Made by a program: the position numbers and the translations under genes. From F23-D06 sp947165685 (GTDB lineage Bacteria > Bacteroidota > Bacteroidia > Bacteroidales > WCHB1-69), in assembly GCA_947165685.1 (NCBI GenBank), contig CAMVBK010000042.1, forward strand, positions 1 to 29,284: a DNA stretch of 29,284 nucleotides. Direction: 5' to 3'. Numbering within the stretch: position 1 is the stretch's first letter; each line of letters starts with the position of its first letter. The notes under the pieces were generated by a model, which saw nothing but the letters and a program-made list of their open reading frames with translations, was not told the DNA's origin and did no database searches. Positions 9,699-17,300 of the stretch are shown piece by piece.

Positions 9699-10499
9699 TC
9701 AGTTGTTATAATCGGGGATTTCGCGCAACCATTTGGTTCCCATGGTCTTGCCATACTTGTTGACACGAGTGTTCCTGTAAAATTTCTCGTTGATAAAATA
9801 AATGAGTCGCGTGGAGAGCATGTGATTGTAATATTTGTTGGTTTCGGACAGGATGGAGCCGTCCGTCCTCACGTAGTCGAACCGCTGCACACGGGTTGGC
9901 ACTAACGAATGTTCGTAGCGAAAATTCAGCGTCAAATTCTTATAGAGGCGGATGTTGACATCTGCGATGAAGGACCAGTCGCTCGTCTTGAACGTCTTGG
10001 AACGGGCAGTGGTGGTGCGGGTGAACCCGTTATAGACCTCCTTGGCGCGCACCAAACGACTCCACGCGAATCCCAACCCGAAGGTACAGCCTGAATACAT
10101 CTCTTCGTAATGCACCAACAAAGGAATCTGCACATAGTCCAACGAAATGTTGCACTTTGTCTTCGGGTCGAACGGGACACTGCGATCCACGTCCGTGAAC
10201 ATGGCCGGACCGTAATACAGCGTATCAAAATAGCCTGGGTCGCAATGCTTTACAGAACCCTTCATGCTGTAGAGGAGTTCCAAAGAAAGTTGCCACGTCT
10301 GCTTTTTGTTGAGCGGAAGTGTCAATCCGAGGCCGCCATTGAAGCCCACCTTGTAGAAACCATGGACGTTGTCGCCCTCAATCTGTGCGAAGTTTGCCCC
10401 CGCCACAACAGAACCTATAAACCGTTGTGCGTCAATGTTTTGAATAGCTACAAAACAAAAAAAGACACCCAACAGAAAACGTATGATGCTATTTCTCAT
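9699..10499 (-). CDS. Outer-membrane beta-barrel protein (PorT-like/OMP_b-brl type)
   Basis: The 266-residue protein has a signal peptide (MRNSIIRFLLGVFFCFVAIQNIDAQ) followed by RFIGSVVAGANFAQIEGDNVHGFYKVGFNGGLGLTL-type strands. Alternating strands continue (LSLELLYSMKGS, LDYVQIPLLVHYE, FGLGFAWSRL, LTLNFRYEHSL), the pattern of the small eight-stranded barrels common in Bacteroidota. It ends NKYYNHMLSTRLIYFI, a last-strand-like segment, plus a polar tail. It heads a probable operon with the exported protein and the MgtC-family gene. Its function is not deducible beyond being an outer-membrane barrel. Confidence 0.8.
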   Translation of the reverse strand: MRNSIIRFLLGVFFCFVAIQNIDAQRFIGSVVAGANFAQIEGDNVHGFYKVGFNGGLGLTLPLNKKQTWQLSLELLYSMKGSVKHCDPGYFDTLYYGPAMFTDVDRSVPFDPKTKCNISLDYVQIPLLVHYEEMYSGCTFGLGFAWSRLVRAKEVYNGFTRTTTARSKTFKTSDWSFIADVNIRLYKNLTLNFRYEHSLVPTRVQRFDYVRTDGSILSETNKYYNHMLSTRLIYFINEKFYRNTRVNKYGKTMGTKWLREIPDYNN

Positions 10500-10519
10500 T
10501 CCATTTTTAATTTGAGCCG

Positions 10520-10549
10520 CGAAAATACAAAATAATGGCTAACGGACAA
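10520..10549 (-). promoter_or_regulatory. Putative promoter of the barrel protein operon
   Basis: On the minus strand TTG (10549-10547), a 19-base spacer and TATTTTCG (10527-10520) fit the Bacteroidota pattern TTTG-N19-21-TAnnTTTG, with one mismatch in the -7 box. The start codon is 21 bases downstream. Confidence 0.45.
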
Positions 10550-10569
10550 TTGGAATAATGAAAATTATT

Positions 10570-10624
10570 AAACTTCTAATCTCCTAAACTTCTAATCTCC
10601 TAAACTACTAAACTTCTAAACTTC
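10570..10624 (-). repeat. Degenerate GTTTAGGAG-type tandem repeat after the GT2 gene
   Basis: Read on the minus strand, the TGA stop of the GT2 gene is followed at once by units such as GTTTAGAA, GTTTAGTA, GTTTAGGAGA, TTAGAA and GTTTAGGAGA. The units vary between 8 and 11 bases, so this copy is more decayed than the arrays at 7,893 and 18,731, but it has the same sequence and the same orientation relative to the gene that ends there. Confidence 0.7.
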
Positions 10625-11405
10625 ACCACACCGAATCCCAATCCTCCGCATCCCTCACCGACTTGTCGCGCTGGTATTCGAGCAGTTTGGCGTACTTCAG
10701 GAAACTGTTGTGGGCGACGGCGCGGGAAAGGACGTAGCCGTCGAGGCCGCCAAGTATGCCGCCCCTGAAGAAGTAGTTGCTGACAAAAGCGGCCAGTCCG
10801 TGCAGGAACGGCGAGAAGGCGTTGGCCTTTTTCCCCTGCTTGTAGAGAATTTTCGCGCCGCGCGAGCTGTAGTTGCGTTCCGGCTTCGCAAAAAGGCTGT
10901 CATAGTTCTTGTAACGGTAGTGGATGATGTCGGCCTTGAGGCGCAAGGTGTTTCGCTCCGGCACGAAGGCGTGCTGCTTGCGGTCGAGGAAACGAAGCTT
11001 GTCTTTGCGGTAGAGGCGCACTAACCAGTCGGGATACCAGTTGCAGGTCTTCACCCACCGCTCGCCGATGTAATTGCGCCGGCGGATGGCGAACCCGTCG
11101 TAGGGGGTATGCGCCAAATCGAGCTGCCGGATGGCTTCCACGAGCTCGTCGGTGAGCCGCTCGTCGGCATCGAGACTGAGCACCCAGTCGTTCTTGGCAT
11201 GTTCCAAAGGCAGGTTCTTCTGCGGACCGTCGCCGATGTAAGGGTGCACGAAGACGCGGGCACCGACTTTTTCGGCCAGTTCCACCGTGCGGTCGGAGCT
11301 GCACGAATCGGTGACGATGACCTCATCGCACACACGCTGCAGCGAGCGCACGCAGGCCTCGATGTTCTTTTCCTCGTTCAGGGTGGTGATGATGCCGGTA
11401 ATCAT
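10623..11405 (-). CDS. Glycosyltransferase, GT2 family (lipopolysaccharide-core WaaE/KdtX-like)
   Basis: The 260-residue protein starts MITGIITTLNEEKNIEACVRSL, the typical GT-A entry with the nucleotide-binding TLNEE motif. It continues with VTDSCSSDRTVELAEKVGARVF and LSLDADERLT, whose DAD is the metal-binding DXD. The central DWLVRLYRKDKLRF and HAFV segments match the small GT2 enzymes that add sugars to lipid A core or O-antigen acceptors (WaaE/KdtX group). The frame is open to an ATG at 11,510, but a perfect TAnnTTTG box at 11,450-11,443 places the transcript start inside that extension, so the ATG at 11,405 is the likely start. Its glycan is unknown. Confidence 0.85.
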   Translation of the reverse strand: MITGIITTLNEEKNIEACVRSLQRVCDEVIVTDSCSSDRTVELAEKVGARVFVHPYIGDGPQKNLPLEHAKNDWVLSLDADERLTDELVEAIRQLDLAHTPYDGFAIRRRNYIGERWVKTCNWYPDWLVRLYRKDKLRFLDRKQHAFVPERNTLRLKADIIHYRYKNYDSLFAKPERNYSSRGAKILYKQGKKANAFSPFLHGLAAFVSNYFFRGGILGGLDGYVLSRAVAHNSFLKYAKLLEYQRDKSVRDAEDWDSVW

Positions 11406-11442
11406 GGCAGAATGTTTGGTGATTGGTGATTTTTTTCGAGTG

Positions 11443-11450
11443 CAAAGGTA
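11443..11450 (-). promoter_or_regulatory. -7 box of the GT2 gene promoter
   Basis: TACCTTTG on the minus strand fits TAnnTTTG in all eight positions and lies 37 bases before the ATG at 11,405. It decides the start choice of the GT2 gene. No good -33 element is seen. Confidence 0.5.
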
Positions 11451-11490
11451 CACAAATTTCAAATCCGTCCGACCTATAGGGAAAAAAGAA

Positions 11491-11522
11491 TTTCCGCCGC
11501 GTAAAAACAAATTGTATCTTTG
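11491..11522 (+). promoter_or_regulatory. Promoter of the small lipoprotein gene
   Basis: TTTC (11491-11494), a 20-base spacer and TATCTTTG (11515-11522) fit the Bacteroidota promoter consensus with one mismatch in the -33 element. Transcription should start about seven bases further, close to the ATGs at 11,534 and 11,549. Confidence 0.6.
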
Positions 11523-11548
11523 CCGCTGGTTTTATGTTTTACGAAAAT

Positions 11549-11863
11549 ATGAAAAAGATTATCGCATCCGTTTGCCTTACAGCCTTCCTCGCCCTTTTCG
11601 CGGCAAGCTGCACCAATTACGTGTCCTGCACCTGCGCATTCGACATTGACAACGAGGTGGTGGATTCCGTGCTCTGGAACGCCGCAGGACAGCCCATCTA
11701 CCTCAAGTCCGGCCATGACATGTCGCAGGAGAAGACCTATTACCGCGACACCGTCTCCACCACCGGCTACTGCCACTCCCTCAACTACTACGACCCCATC
11801 GGCAAAGACTACCCCGAGCAGGGCCTCCGGACCCATGCCCGGGTGACCTGCTGGGAGAAATAG
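11549..11863 (+). CDS. Small lipoprotein of unknown function
   Basis: The 104-residue product begins MKKIIASVCLTAFLALFAASC, a lipoprotein signal whose AASC box makes Cys21 the likely lipidated residue. The mature part is short and has Cys residues in TNYVSCTCAFDIDN and near the C-terminus (TGYCHSL, RVTCWEK), so disulfides are possible. No family was recognised. An in-frame ATG at 11,534 would add five residues before the signal, so 11,549 is preferred. The gene converges on the reverse transcriptase gene, with 51 bases between the stops, and belongs to neither the glycosyltransferase nor the DGR transcript. Confidence 0.75.
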   Translation: MKKIIASVCLTAFLALFAASCTNYVSCTCAFDIDNEVVDSVLWNAAGQPIYLKSGHDMSQEKTYYRDTVSTTGYCHSLNYYDPIGKDYPEQGLRTHARVTCWEK

Positions 11864-11914
11864 CCCTCCGGAAGCCACCGGCGAAAAGAGAGCGCAAATA
11901 AAATCGTATTTGTA

Positions 11915-13060
11915 TCACAGCATCGGAAACATCTGCAAGTACTCGGTGGGATATAGGCATTCCGTTTGCCGCACATACTGGTAAATGTCGTAATGGTGGC
12001 ACATCCCGGTGTAGGAATTGACACTATAGGTCAAACGTTCCTGAGCGTCGCTGTGCATGAAAGCCAGATCGCTTGCCGACATCCTGCCGATCATGTTTTC
12101 ATAGTTGGCAAACACCCTGCGGGTCGGGTAAATGGCCCAAGGGTGGATTTCCGCGCCTAAATAGGCAATACCCTTGTCACAAGGCTGAAGATACACCTTA
12201 TGCGGATGCAGCTTCACATGCACCGTACATGCCAGATAATCCCTGATTTTCGGCACAAGATGCTTGAGCACTTGTTTGTCGCGATGCACGATGTAGAAAT
12301 CATCTACATAACGCCCGTAGTAGCGCATCTTAAGGGTCTCCTTCACATATCGGTCGAAATCCGACAAGTAGAAATTGGCGAATATCTGGCTCGTGAGGTT
12401 GCCTATGGGTATCCCACACCCCGGTTGCGACTTAAACAAGCTCTTATTGGCGGGAAGCCCTTCCCACCTGCCTCGCCCGCCTCTGACACAGCAGTTCGTG
12501 GTTGGGTCGTGCATTACGATGATGCGTATCAGACCGAGCAACCGTTCCAGATCAGCCTCGTGATACTTCCTGCCCACCATGTCACACACCCGGTCGCACA
12601 GAAGCTGACGGTTGATGCTCATGAAGAAACCGCTCAAGTCCATTTTCAAAACATAGGCTTCTTTCGTGTAATTCTCGGTGCACGCGCGCATGGCGTGTTG
12701 CAGCCGCTTGATGCCGAACAAGGTACCCTTCCCCTTGCGGCACGAATAACTGTCGTAGATGAACTGGTTCTCGAACACCCGCAGCAGGCGATTGATGACA
12801 TAATGATGAACCACCCTGTCGCGGAAATCGGCGGCAAAAATCTCGCGCTTTACAGGCTTGTCCACCACAAAACAAATGGAAGGCGACAATTGGTAGCGTC
12901 CCTCTATAATTTCCCGGTACAACTGGTGGATGTTGTGTTCCACATGCTGATCGAAAGCGATGGTGGCGAGCGCACTGCGCTTGTTTTTCCTCGCATCGCG
13001 GTAAGCCTCCCACAGCTGAAGCAGGAACTCGTCGTCATCGAAAAGGTCGCGTGCTTCCAT
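11915..13060 (-). CDS. Diversity-generating retroelement reverse transcriptase
   Basis: The 381-residue protein has the ordered RT motifs: KREIFAADFRDRVVHHYV (about 71-88), VLKMDLSGFFMSIN (137-150, catalytic Asp in motif A), GIPIGNLTSQIFANFYL (216-232) and YYGRYVDDFYIVH (247-259, catalytic YVDD). The [I/V]GxxxSQ form of the fourth motif, in place of the QGxxxSP of group II intron and retron enzymes, is a hallmark of DGR RTs. Size and lack of an endonuclease or maturase domain also fit. In known DGRs this enzyme copies the TR RNA into cDNA with errors at adenines, and the cDNA replaces the VR. It starts seven bases after the accessory gene stop, so the two are co-transcribed. There is no sign of inactivation. 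Confidence 0.96.
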   Translation of the reverse strand: MEARDLFDDDEFLLQLWEAYRDARKNKRSALATIAFDQHVEHNIHQLYREIIEGRYQLSPSICFVVDKPVKREIFAADFRDRVVHHYVINRLLRVFENQFIYDSYSCRKGKGTLFGIKRLQHAMRACTENYTKEAYVLKMDLSGFFMSINRQLLCDRVCDMVGRKYHEADLERLLGLIRIIVMHDPTTNCCVRGGRGRWEGLPANKSLFKSQPGCGIPIGNLTSQIFANFYLSDFDRYVKETLKMRYYGRYVDDFYIVHRDKQVLKHLVPKIRDYLACTVHVKLHPHKVYLQPCDKGIAYLGAEIHPWAIYPTRRVFANYENMIGRMSASDLAFMHSDAQERLTYSVNSYTGMCHHYDIYQYVRQTECLYPTEYLQMFPML

Positions 13061-13067
13061 ACGGCGT

Positions 13068-13757
13068 TTACGACAACTCCATGTAGAGATACTCTATCTT
13101 CCGGTTGACCTGCGCGAAAAAGCCCTTCGACATCTGTTTCAGGTCGCAGAGCAGACGCAGCATCAGACGGATAATCTCCAAGTTCGATGCCCCCTCGCTC
13201 CTGTTGAAAGCCACATTCTCGTTCTTGCCGATATGATAGCAAGCCACGCCCAATTTGATGGCCTCGGCACAAACCTGCTCCCCGATGGTGAAACGGCTCA
13301 CCCTGGGCATCTGCGCCACATAACGGTGCAGTTCGAGCATGAGATCATAGCCTGCCTTGAATATTTCGAGGTTCTTCATGTCCTTGGGAGTCACATCCGG
13401 GCGCATGATTACCTGTGGCCGGTAGTCTTCCACCGTAGGCAGCGGAATCTCGCTCTTCCACTGCCGGAAATCACCCTCCTCCTTCATGTCGAAGAGAACG
13501 AAATAGTATTGCGTCTCGCTGTAGCGGGTGAGGTTGTTCTTCTGCAGCAGCACGGCGATGTTCTGCATGGGGAAACCGAGATAGCAGACGTCGGCGTTCA
13601 CGTTTTTGTAATGCTTCTTTAGCACCTTGAACGGCGCCACATGCTGCACGAACCGCATCGCGCTGCGCTCGTAGGCCCGGAAGAAGATGCCCTCCTTGTA
13701 GAGCACAATGTCGCGATCGTTGGCGGCCTCGTTCGACAATATGGTTTCGATTTTCAT
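13068..13757 (-). CDS. DGR accessory protein: MutS-domain-I-like N-terminus fused to Avd-type four-helix bundle
   Basis: The 229-residue protein has two parts. Residues about 15-90 (DIVLYKEGIFFRAYERSAM ... FKVLKKHYKN ... CYLGFPMQNIAVLLQKNNL) resemble MutS domain I. Residues about 128-229 (NLEIFKAGYDLMLELHRYV ... RFTIGEQVCAEAIKLGVACY ... LEIIRLMLRLLCDLKQMS) have the pattern of the Avd/four-helix-bundle family, the DGR accessory that binds the RT and the template RNA. The frame is open to an ATG at 13,823, but that extension runs back over the TR terminator, so MKIETILSN at 13,757 is chosen. The fusion suggests that cDNA or mismatch handling and RT-RNA binding are joined in one chain; that is inference. 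MutS-like DGR accessories are known as a class. Confidence 0.85.
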   Translation of the reverse strand: MKIETILSNEAANDRDIVLYKEGIFFRAYERSAMRFVQHVAPFKVLKKHYKNVNADVCYLGFPMQNIAVLLQKNNLTRYSETQYYFVLFDMKEEGDFRQWKSEIPLPTVEDYRPQVIMRPDVTPKDMKNLEIFKAGYDLMLELHRYVAQMPRVSRFTIGEQVCAEAIKLGVACYHIGKNENVAFNRSEGASNLEIIRLMLRLLCDLKQMSKGFFAQVNRKIEYLYMELS

Positions 13758-13774
13758 AATGATGTGCTTGCATG

Positions 13775-13804
13775 AAAAAAGGGAGGATTCCGGAGAACCC
13801 TCCC
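13775..13804 (-). terminator. Intrinsic terminator or attenuator between TR and accessory gene
   Basis: On the minus strand, GGGAGGGTTC, a TCCG tetraloop and GAATCCTCCC form a ten-pair stem (one G-T wobble) followed directly by TTTTTT. It begins 18 bases after the end of the TR and ends 18 bases before the accessory ATG. It would define the 3' end of a discrete TR RNA, with accessory and RT expressed by read-through. Confidence 0.75.
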
Positions 13805-13821
13805 GCCACAGACTTCCATTC

Positions 13822-14010
13822 ATCGCGGAGGCAACGGACAGACCTGCCGTTGTTCTTGTTGTTGTTGTTGCGGTTCACGCCGGCGTTGTTGTAGTTCAAG
13901 TTCCGGTTCCACGCGTTGTTGCTGGAGTTCTGGGAGGACGACCAGAAGTTGGCGTTGTTGCCGGCATTGTTGAACGAACTGTTGAAGTTGCCCGCGGGAA
14001 CGGCCGCAAA
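13822..14010 (-). repeat. DGR template repeat (TR), probably part of a non-coding RNA
   Basis: These 189 bases align with the last 195 bases of the target gene. Read in the target's frame they contain 22 AAC or AAT codons at the positions that differ in the target, while CAG, TGG, AAG and TAC codons are shared. The last 29 bases of the TR are identical to the end of the target gene, which fits the conserved 3' initiation zone of mutagenic homing. The TR overlaps a spurious open frame (13,471-14,058). It lies between target and accessory genes and should be transcribed with them, ending at the terminator just downstream. Confidence 0.95.
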
Positions 14011-14250
14011 AACGCAGTCTCTATACCTGTGACATGACTTACCTTTTGGGTCCGCCATGGCATCTTTTACGACTCCCCGGGCACAAGTCAGGGGGAGTGG
14101 ACTGCCCGATAAATTTCACTTGATTTTGGCACGCTCCGCAACGTCGGTGACGGTGGGGACTCTGGCGAAATCTGTGTTTTTTTTCCAAAATTTTCAAATA
14201 ACGTTTTTCAAAAAAATTTTCGGCGCCACAGGCGGCATTCCCTTTTTTGG

Positions 14251-14284
14251 GGCGTTCCCGGGCGCTGTCGCGCCCGGGAACGCC
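14251..14284 (+). terminator. Fifteen-pair GC-rich hairpin with T-tract on the plus strand
   Basis: GGCGTTCCCGGGCGC (14251-14265) and its exact complement (14270-14284) enclose the loop TGTC. A T-run (14285-14289) follows only in the plus direction, so by rule it is a plus-strand intrinsic terminator, yet no plus-strand gene ends here. It could block antisense transcription into the VR, or be a structural element of the DGR RNA or DNA. Confidence 0.6.
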
Positions 14285-14301
14285 TTTTTCAAAAGGTCAA
14301 G

Positions 14302-14330
14302 CCGTATGCCCGCTACCGCAGGGCATACGG
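14302..14330. repeat. Inverted repeat 20 bases downstream of the VR (candidate DGR homing hairpin)
   Basis: CCGTATGCCC (14302-14311) and GGGCATACGG (14321-14330) form a perfect ten-pair stem around a nine-base loop. In Bordetella phage BPP-1 and other DGRs an inverted repeat just downstream of the VR forms a hairpin or cruciform that aids retrohoming; position and size here fit. On the minus strand it is followed by CTTGACCTTTT, so a weak terminator for the target gene is an alternative or second role. Confidence 0.6.
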
Positions 14331-14346
14331 ATTGGATATGTTTTTT

Positions 14347-17300
14347 TTAATCGCGGAGGCAACGGACAGACCTGCCGTAGCCCTTGTAGCCGCCGTAGTA
14401 GTTGCGGCCCACGCCGGCGTAGCCGTAGAGCAATTCCCGGATCCACGGGTAGACGCTGGAGGCCTGGGAGGACGACCAGATGCTGGCGACGTCGCCGGCA
14501 CCGCCGAACGAATCGTAGAAGCTGCCCGCGGGAACGGCTGCAAAGCCGCTGCTGTTGCGGTCGGCGTTGCTGTAGTTGCCGGGGGCATTGACGGTTGTGC
14601 TGGTGGTCCAATCGCAGCCGGTGGAGAGCTTGCCCGCATGGCTGCCTCGGTCTCCAGTGGCAGAACTCACGTCGCTGCCGTTCACCACCGCCTCCATCGC
14701 ACTCCATTCCGCATCCGTGGGCACGTGCCAGCCTTCGGGGCAGATGCCTCGGTGGTTGCCGGAGGGTGCAAAGCTGAAAGCTCTGTTGTTGCCTGTGGAG
14801 GCTGTGGGCACCTCCACATAGCTGGAGGGGTTGGCGGTGTCCATCGCCGCGCACCAGTTGTAGAGCAGGCCGTAGCCCTTGGGGGCGTAGGTGGTGGAGT
14901 CGTTCATGTACCAGTGCGCCACTTTGGACCCATCGAATTGGGAGGAGCTGTTGCCGGTTTTGCCGGCTGTGTTCACAAGACAAGTGCCGGTCTTGGGGGA
15001 GGTGCGAGTCCGCAGGTTCTCCTTGAGCCAGCACTGGTTCCCAATCTGCACCACCTCGTACCAGTTGCCCTCGTGGTCCTTCACGGAGTCGATGACGGAG
15101 TTTCCATTTTCATTGCTAAGCAGCGTAGTGGTGGTCATCTCCGACAAGGTGCAGGAGGTGTGGGAGACCTCTGCCAGCTCCATGGTATAGGTGGCCTTGC
15201 AGCCGTCGCTGTTGGTGGCGGTGATGGTGTAGGTGCCGGAGGCACTGTAGGTGTGGGACGTGTTCGTGCTCACGCTGGTGGCCGTGTTGCCGTCGCCCCA
15301 GCTGATGTTGTTCGGATTACCGCTCACGTTCTTCACCGTCACGGTGAGGTAGTTGTCGCAGAGGCCGAGGGTCACGGGCGTGCCGCCGGTACTCACGGTG
15401 GTGGTCAAGGAGTCCTTCAGGGTGGCGTAGCCCTCACGGGTGGCGACACACACCACCTTCACGTCCGTGGCGGCGGCAGTGTAGGTGTGGGTAAGCGTGT
15501 TGCCGGTCTCGCTCTGCTCCACGCCATCGACCGTCCAGGCGAAAGTATAGTCGGCAGCATTGGCATTGTTCAGGGTCGCGGTGTAAACCACCTCCACCGA
15601 AGCGTTGCCGCAGAGGTTGACGGAACCGCCGTCGTTGTCGCTTGTCAGTGTGAGGGCGGGTTGCAAAGCCTTCAGCTCACGCGCGAGGGAGTCGTTCACG
15701 CGCTTGAGGCTGTCATACACGCCTTGGATGCGTCTGCTCAGGCTGTCGAACACGGCAAGCAGGTCGCAAGCGTTCACGGCCACATTTTCGCAGTTCGCCG
15801 CCGTGGTGGTGCCAATCGTGAAGCCGCTTGCCACTTTGGTGGTGCCGCCAGTGAAGTCGTTGCTGCCGGTATAGGTGTTGTCGCCGTCCGTGGTGACGAG
15901 GTTGGTGGGAGTGTCGGTCAGGTCGTTGTAGCTGCCCGTTCCCGCCACCTTGGCGAGGGTGACGGTGGCATCGGTGGCGGAATTAGCCGTGAAGGTCGTG
16001 GTGGCACCGTTCGTTACGGTCACTGTAAGGGTCGCGTCGTTGACAGTGGGAATCCTGCCGGCCAAGTTCGTGATGCTGTCGTGGATCTGGCTGCTGATGT
16101 TGTTCGTGATGTTGTTCGCGATGCTGTCGTGAATGGCTCCCGACATCACCGTCTCGGTCACATAATGGTTGTTCGTCAGGTAGTTGCTCACACTGTCGCG
16201 GATTTGCGTGCTGATGTGGTTCACAATGCTGTCGTGGATGGTGTTGCCCGCGATGGAGTCAACAATCTGGTTGAGGGCGGAGGTGCCGTCGGCCAACGAA
16301 TTCGCGACGCAGGCGTTCACATCCGCGCAGTCCTTGATGTCGTAACCGCTCAAGCTGTCGTGGATCTGGCTGCTGATGTTGTTCGTGATGTTGTTCGTGA
16401 TGTTGTTCGTGATGCTGTCGTGGATCTGGCTGCTGATGTTGTTCGTGATGTTGTTCGCGATGCTGTCGTGAATTAACTTCGTGACATTGTTCGTGATGCT
16501 GTCGTGAATCAGCTTTGTGACATTGTTGGCGATAGAATCATGGATAACGTTGCCGGCTATCGTGTCGATGGCACGGTTGAGGTCGGAGGTGCCGTCGGCC
16601 AGTGCCGCCGTCACACAGGCGTTCACGTCATCACAGTTCTGGATATGGTAATTGTTCAGGCTGTCGCTGATCTGACCGGCGATGTTGTTCACAATGCTGT
16701 CGTGGATTGTGTTGTTGATGTTCGTCTGGATGTTGTTCACAATGCTGTCGTGGATGGCTCCCGACATCACCGTCTCGGTCACATAATGGTTGTTCGTCAG
16801 GTAGTTGCTCACACTGTCGCGGATTTGCGTGCTGATGTGGTTCACAATGCTGTCGTGGATGGTGTTGCCCGCGATGGAGTCAACAATCTGGTTGAGGGCG
16901 GAGGTGCCGTCGGCCAACGAATTCGCGACGCAGGCGTTCACATCCGCGCAGTCCTTGATGTCGTAACCGCTCAAGCTGTCGTGGATCTGGCTGCTGATGT
17001 TGTTCGTAATGGTATTCGTGATGTTGTTCGCGATGCTGTCGTGGATCTGGCTGCTGATGTTGTTCGTGATGCTGTCGTGGATGGCTCCCGACATCACCGT
17101 CTCGGTCACATAATGGTTGTTCGTCAGGTAGTTGCTCACACTGTCGCGGATGCTCGGCTTGTTCTTGATGTAGTCATCCGCGGTGTTGTCCGTCTGGTTC
17201 CAGTCGCTCTGCACGTTCGAGACACCGGGGACGGAGTGCGTGGCCAGGTAGTTGGCAATCACGTTCGTGTTCACGCTGTCGGCGTAGCCCGCCTGCAGCG

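Larger units (their letters stand above)
14011..14346. other. Non-coding spacer between VR and TR
   Basis: This 336-base stretch has no credible gene. It holds two strong inverted repeats near the VR side (listed separately), an A/T-homopolymer stretch at about 14,168-14,220, and a segment next to the TR without evident structure. In other DGRs this zone supplies the 5' part of the TR RNA needed for priming, so the unassigned part may be functional RNA. Confidence 0.6.

Noticed and set aside
12200..13108. A 302-codon plus-strand frame opposite the reverse transcriptase
   Set aside because: It has no domain, and the minus strand has all RT motifs in order.
13471..14058. A 195-codon minus-strand frame covering the TR
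   Set aside because: Its similarity to the target protein comes only from the TR itself; after the TR it runs through the terminator and into the accessory gene in the wrong frame. The TR is better read as RNA.
16060..17160. A CRISPR-like repeat array
   Set aside because: The repeats are in-frame coding units of 12 bases and larger blocks, with no unique spacers of constant length and no cas genes.
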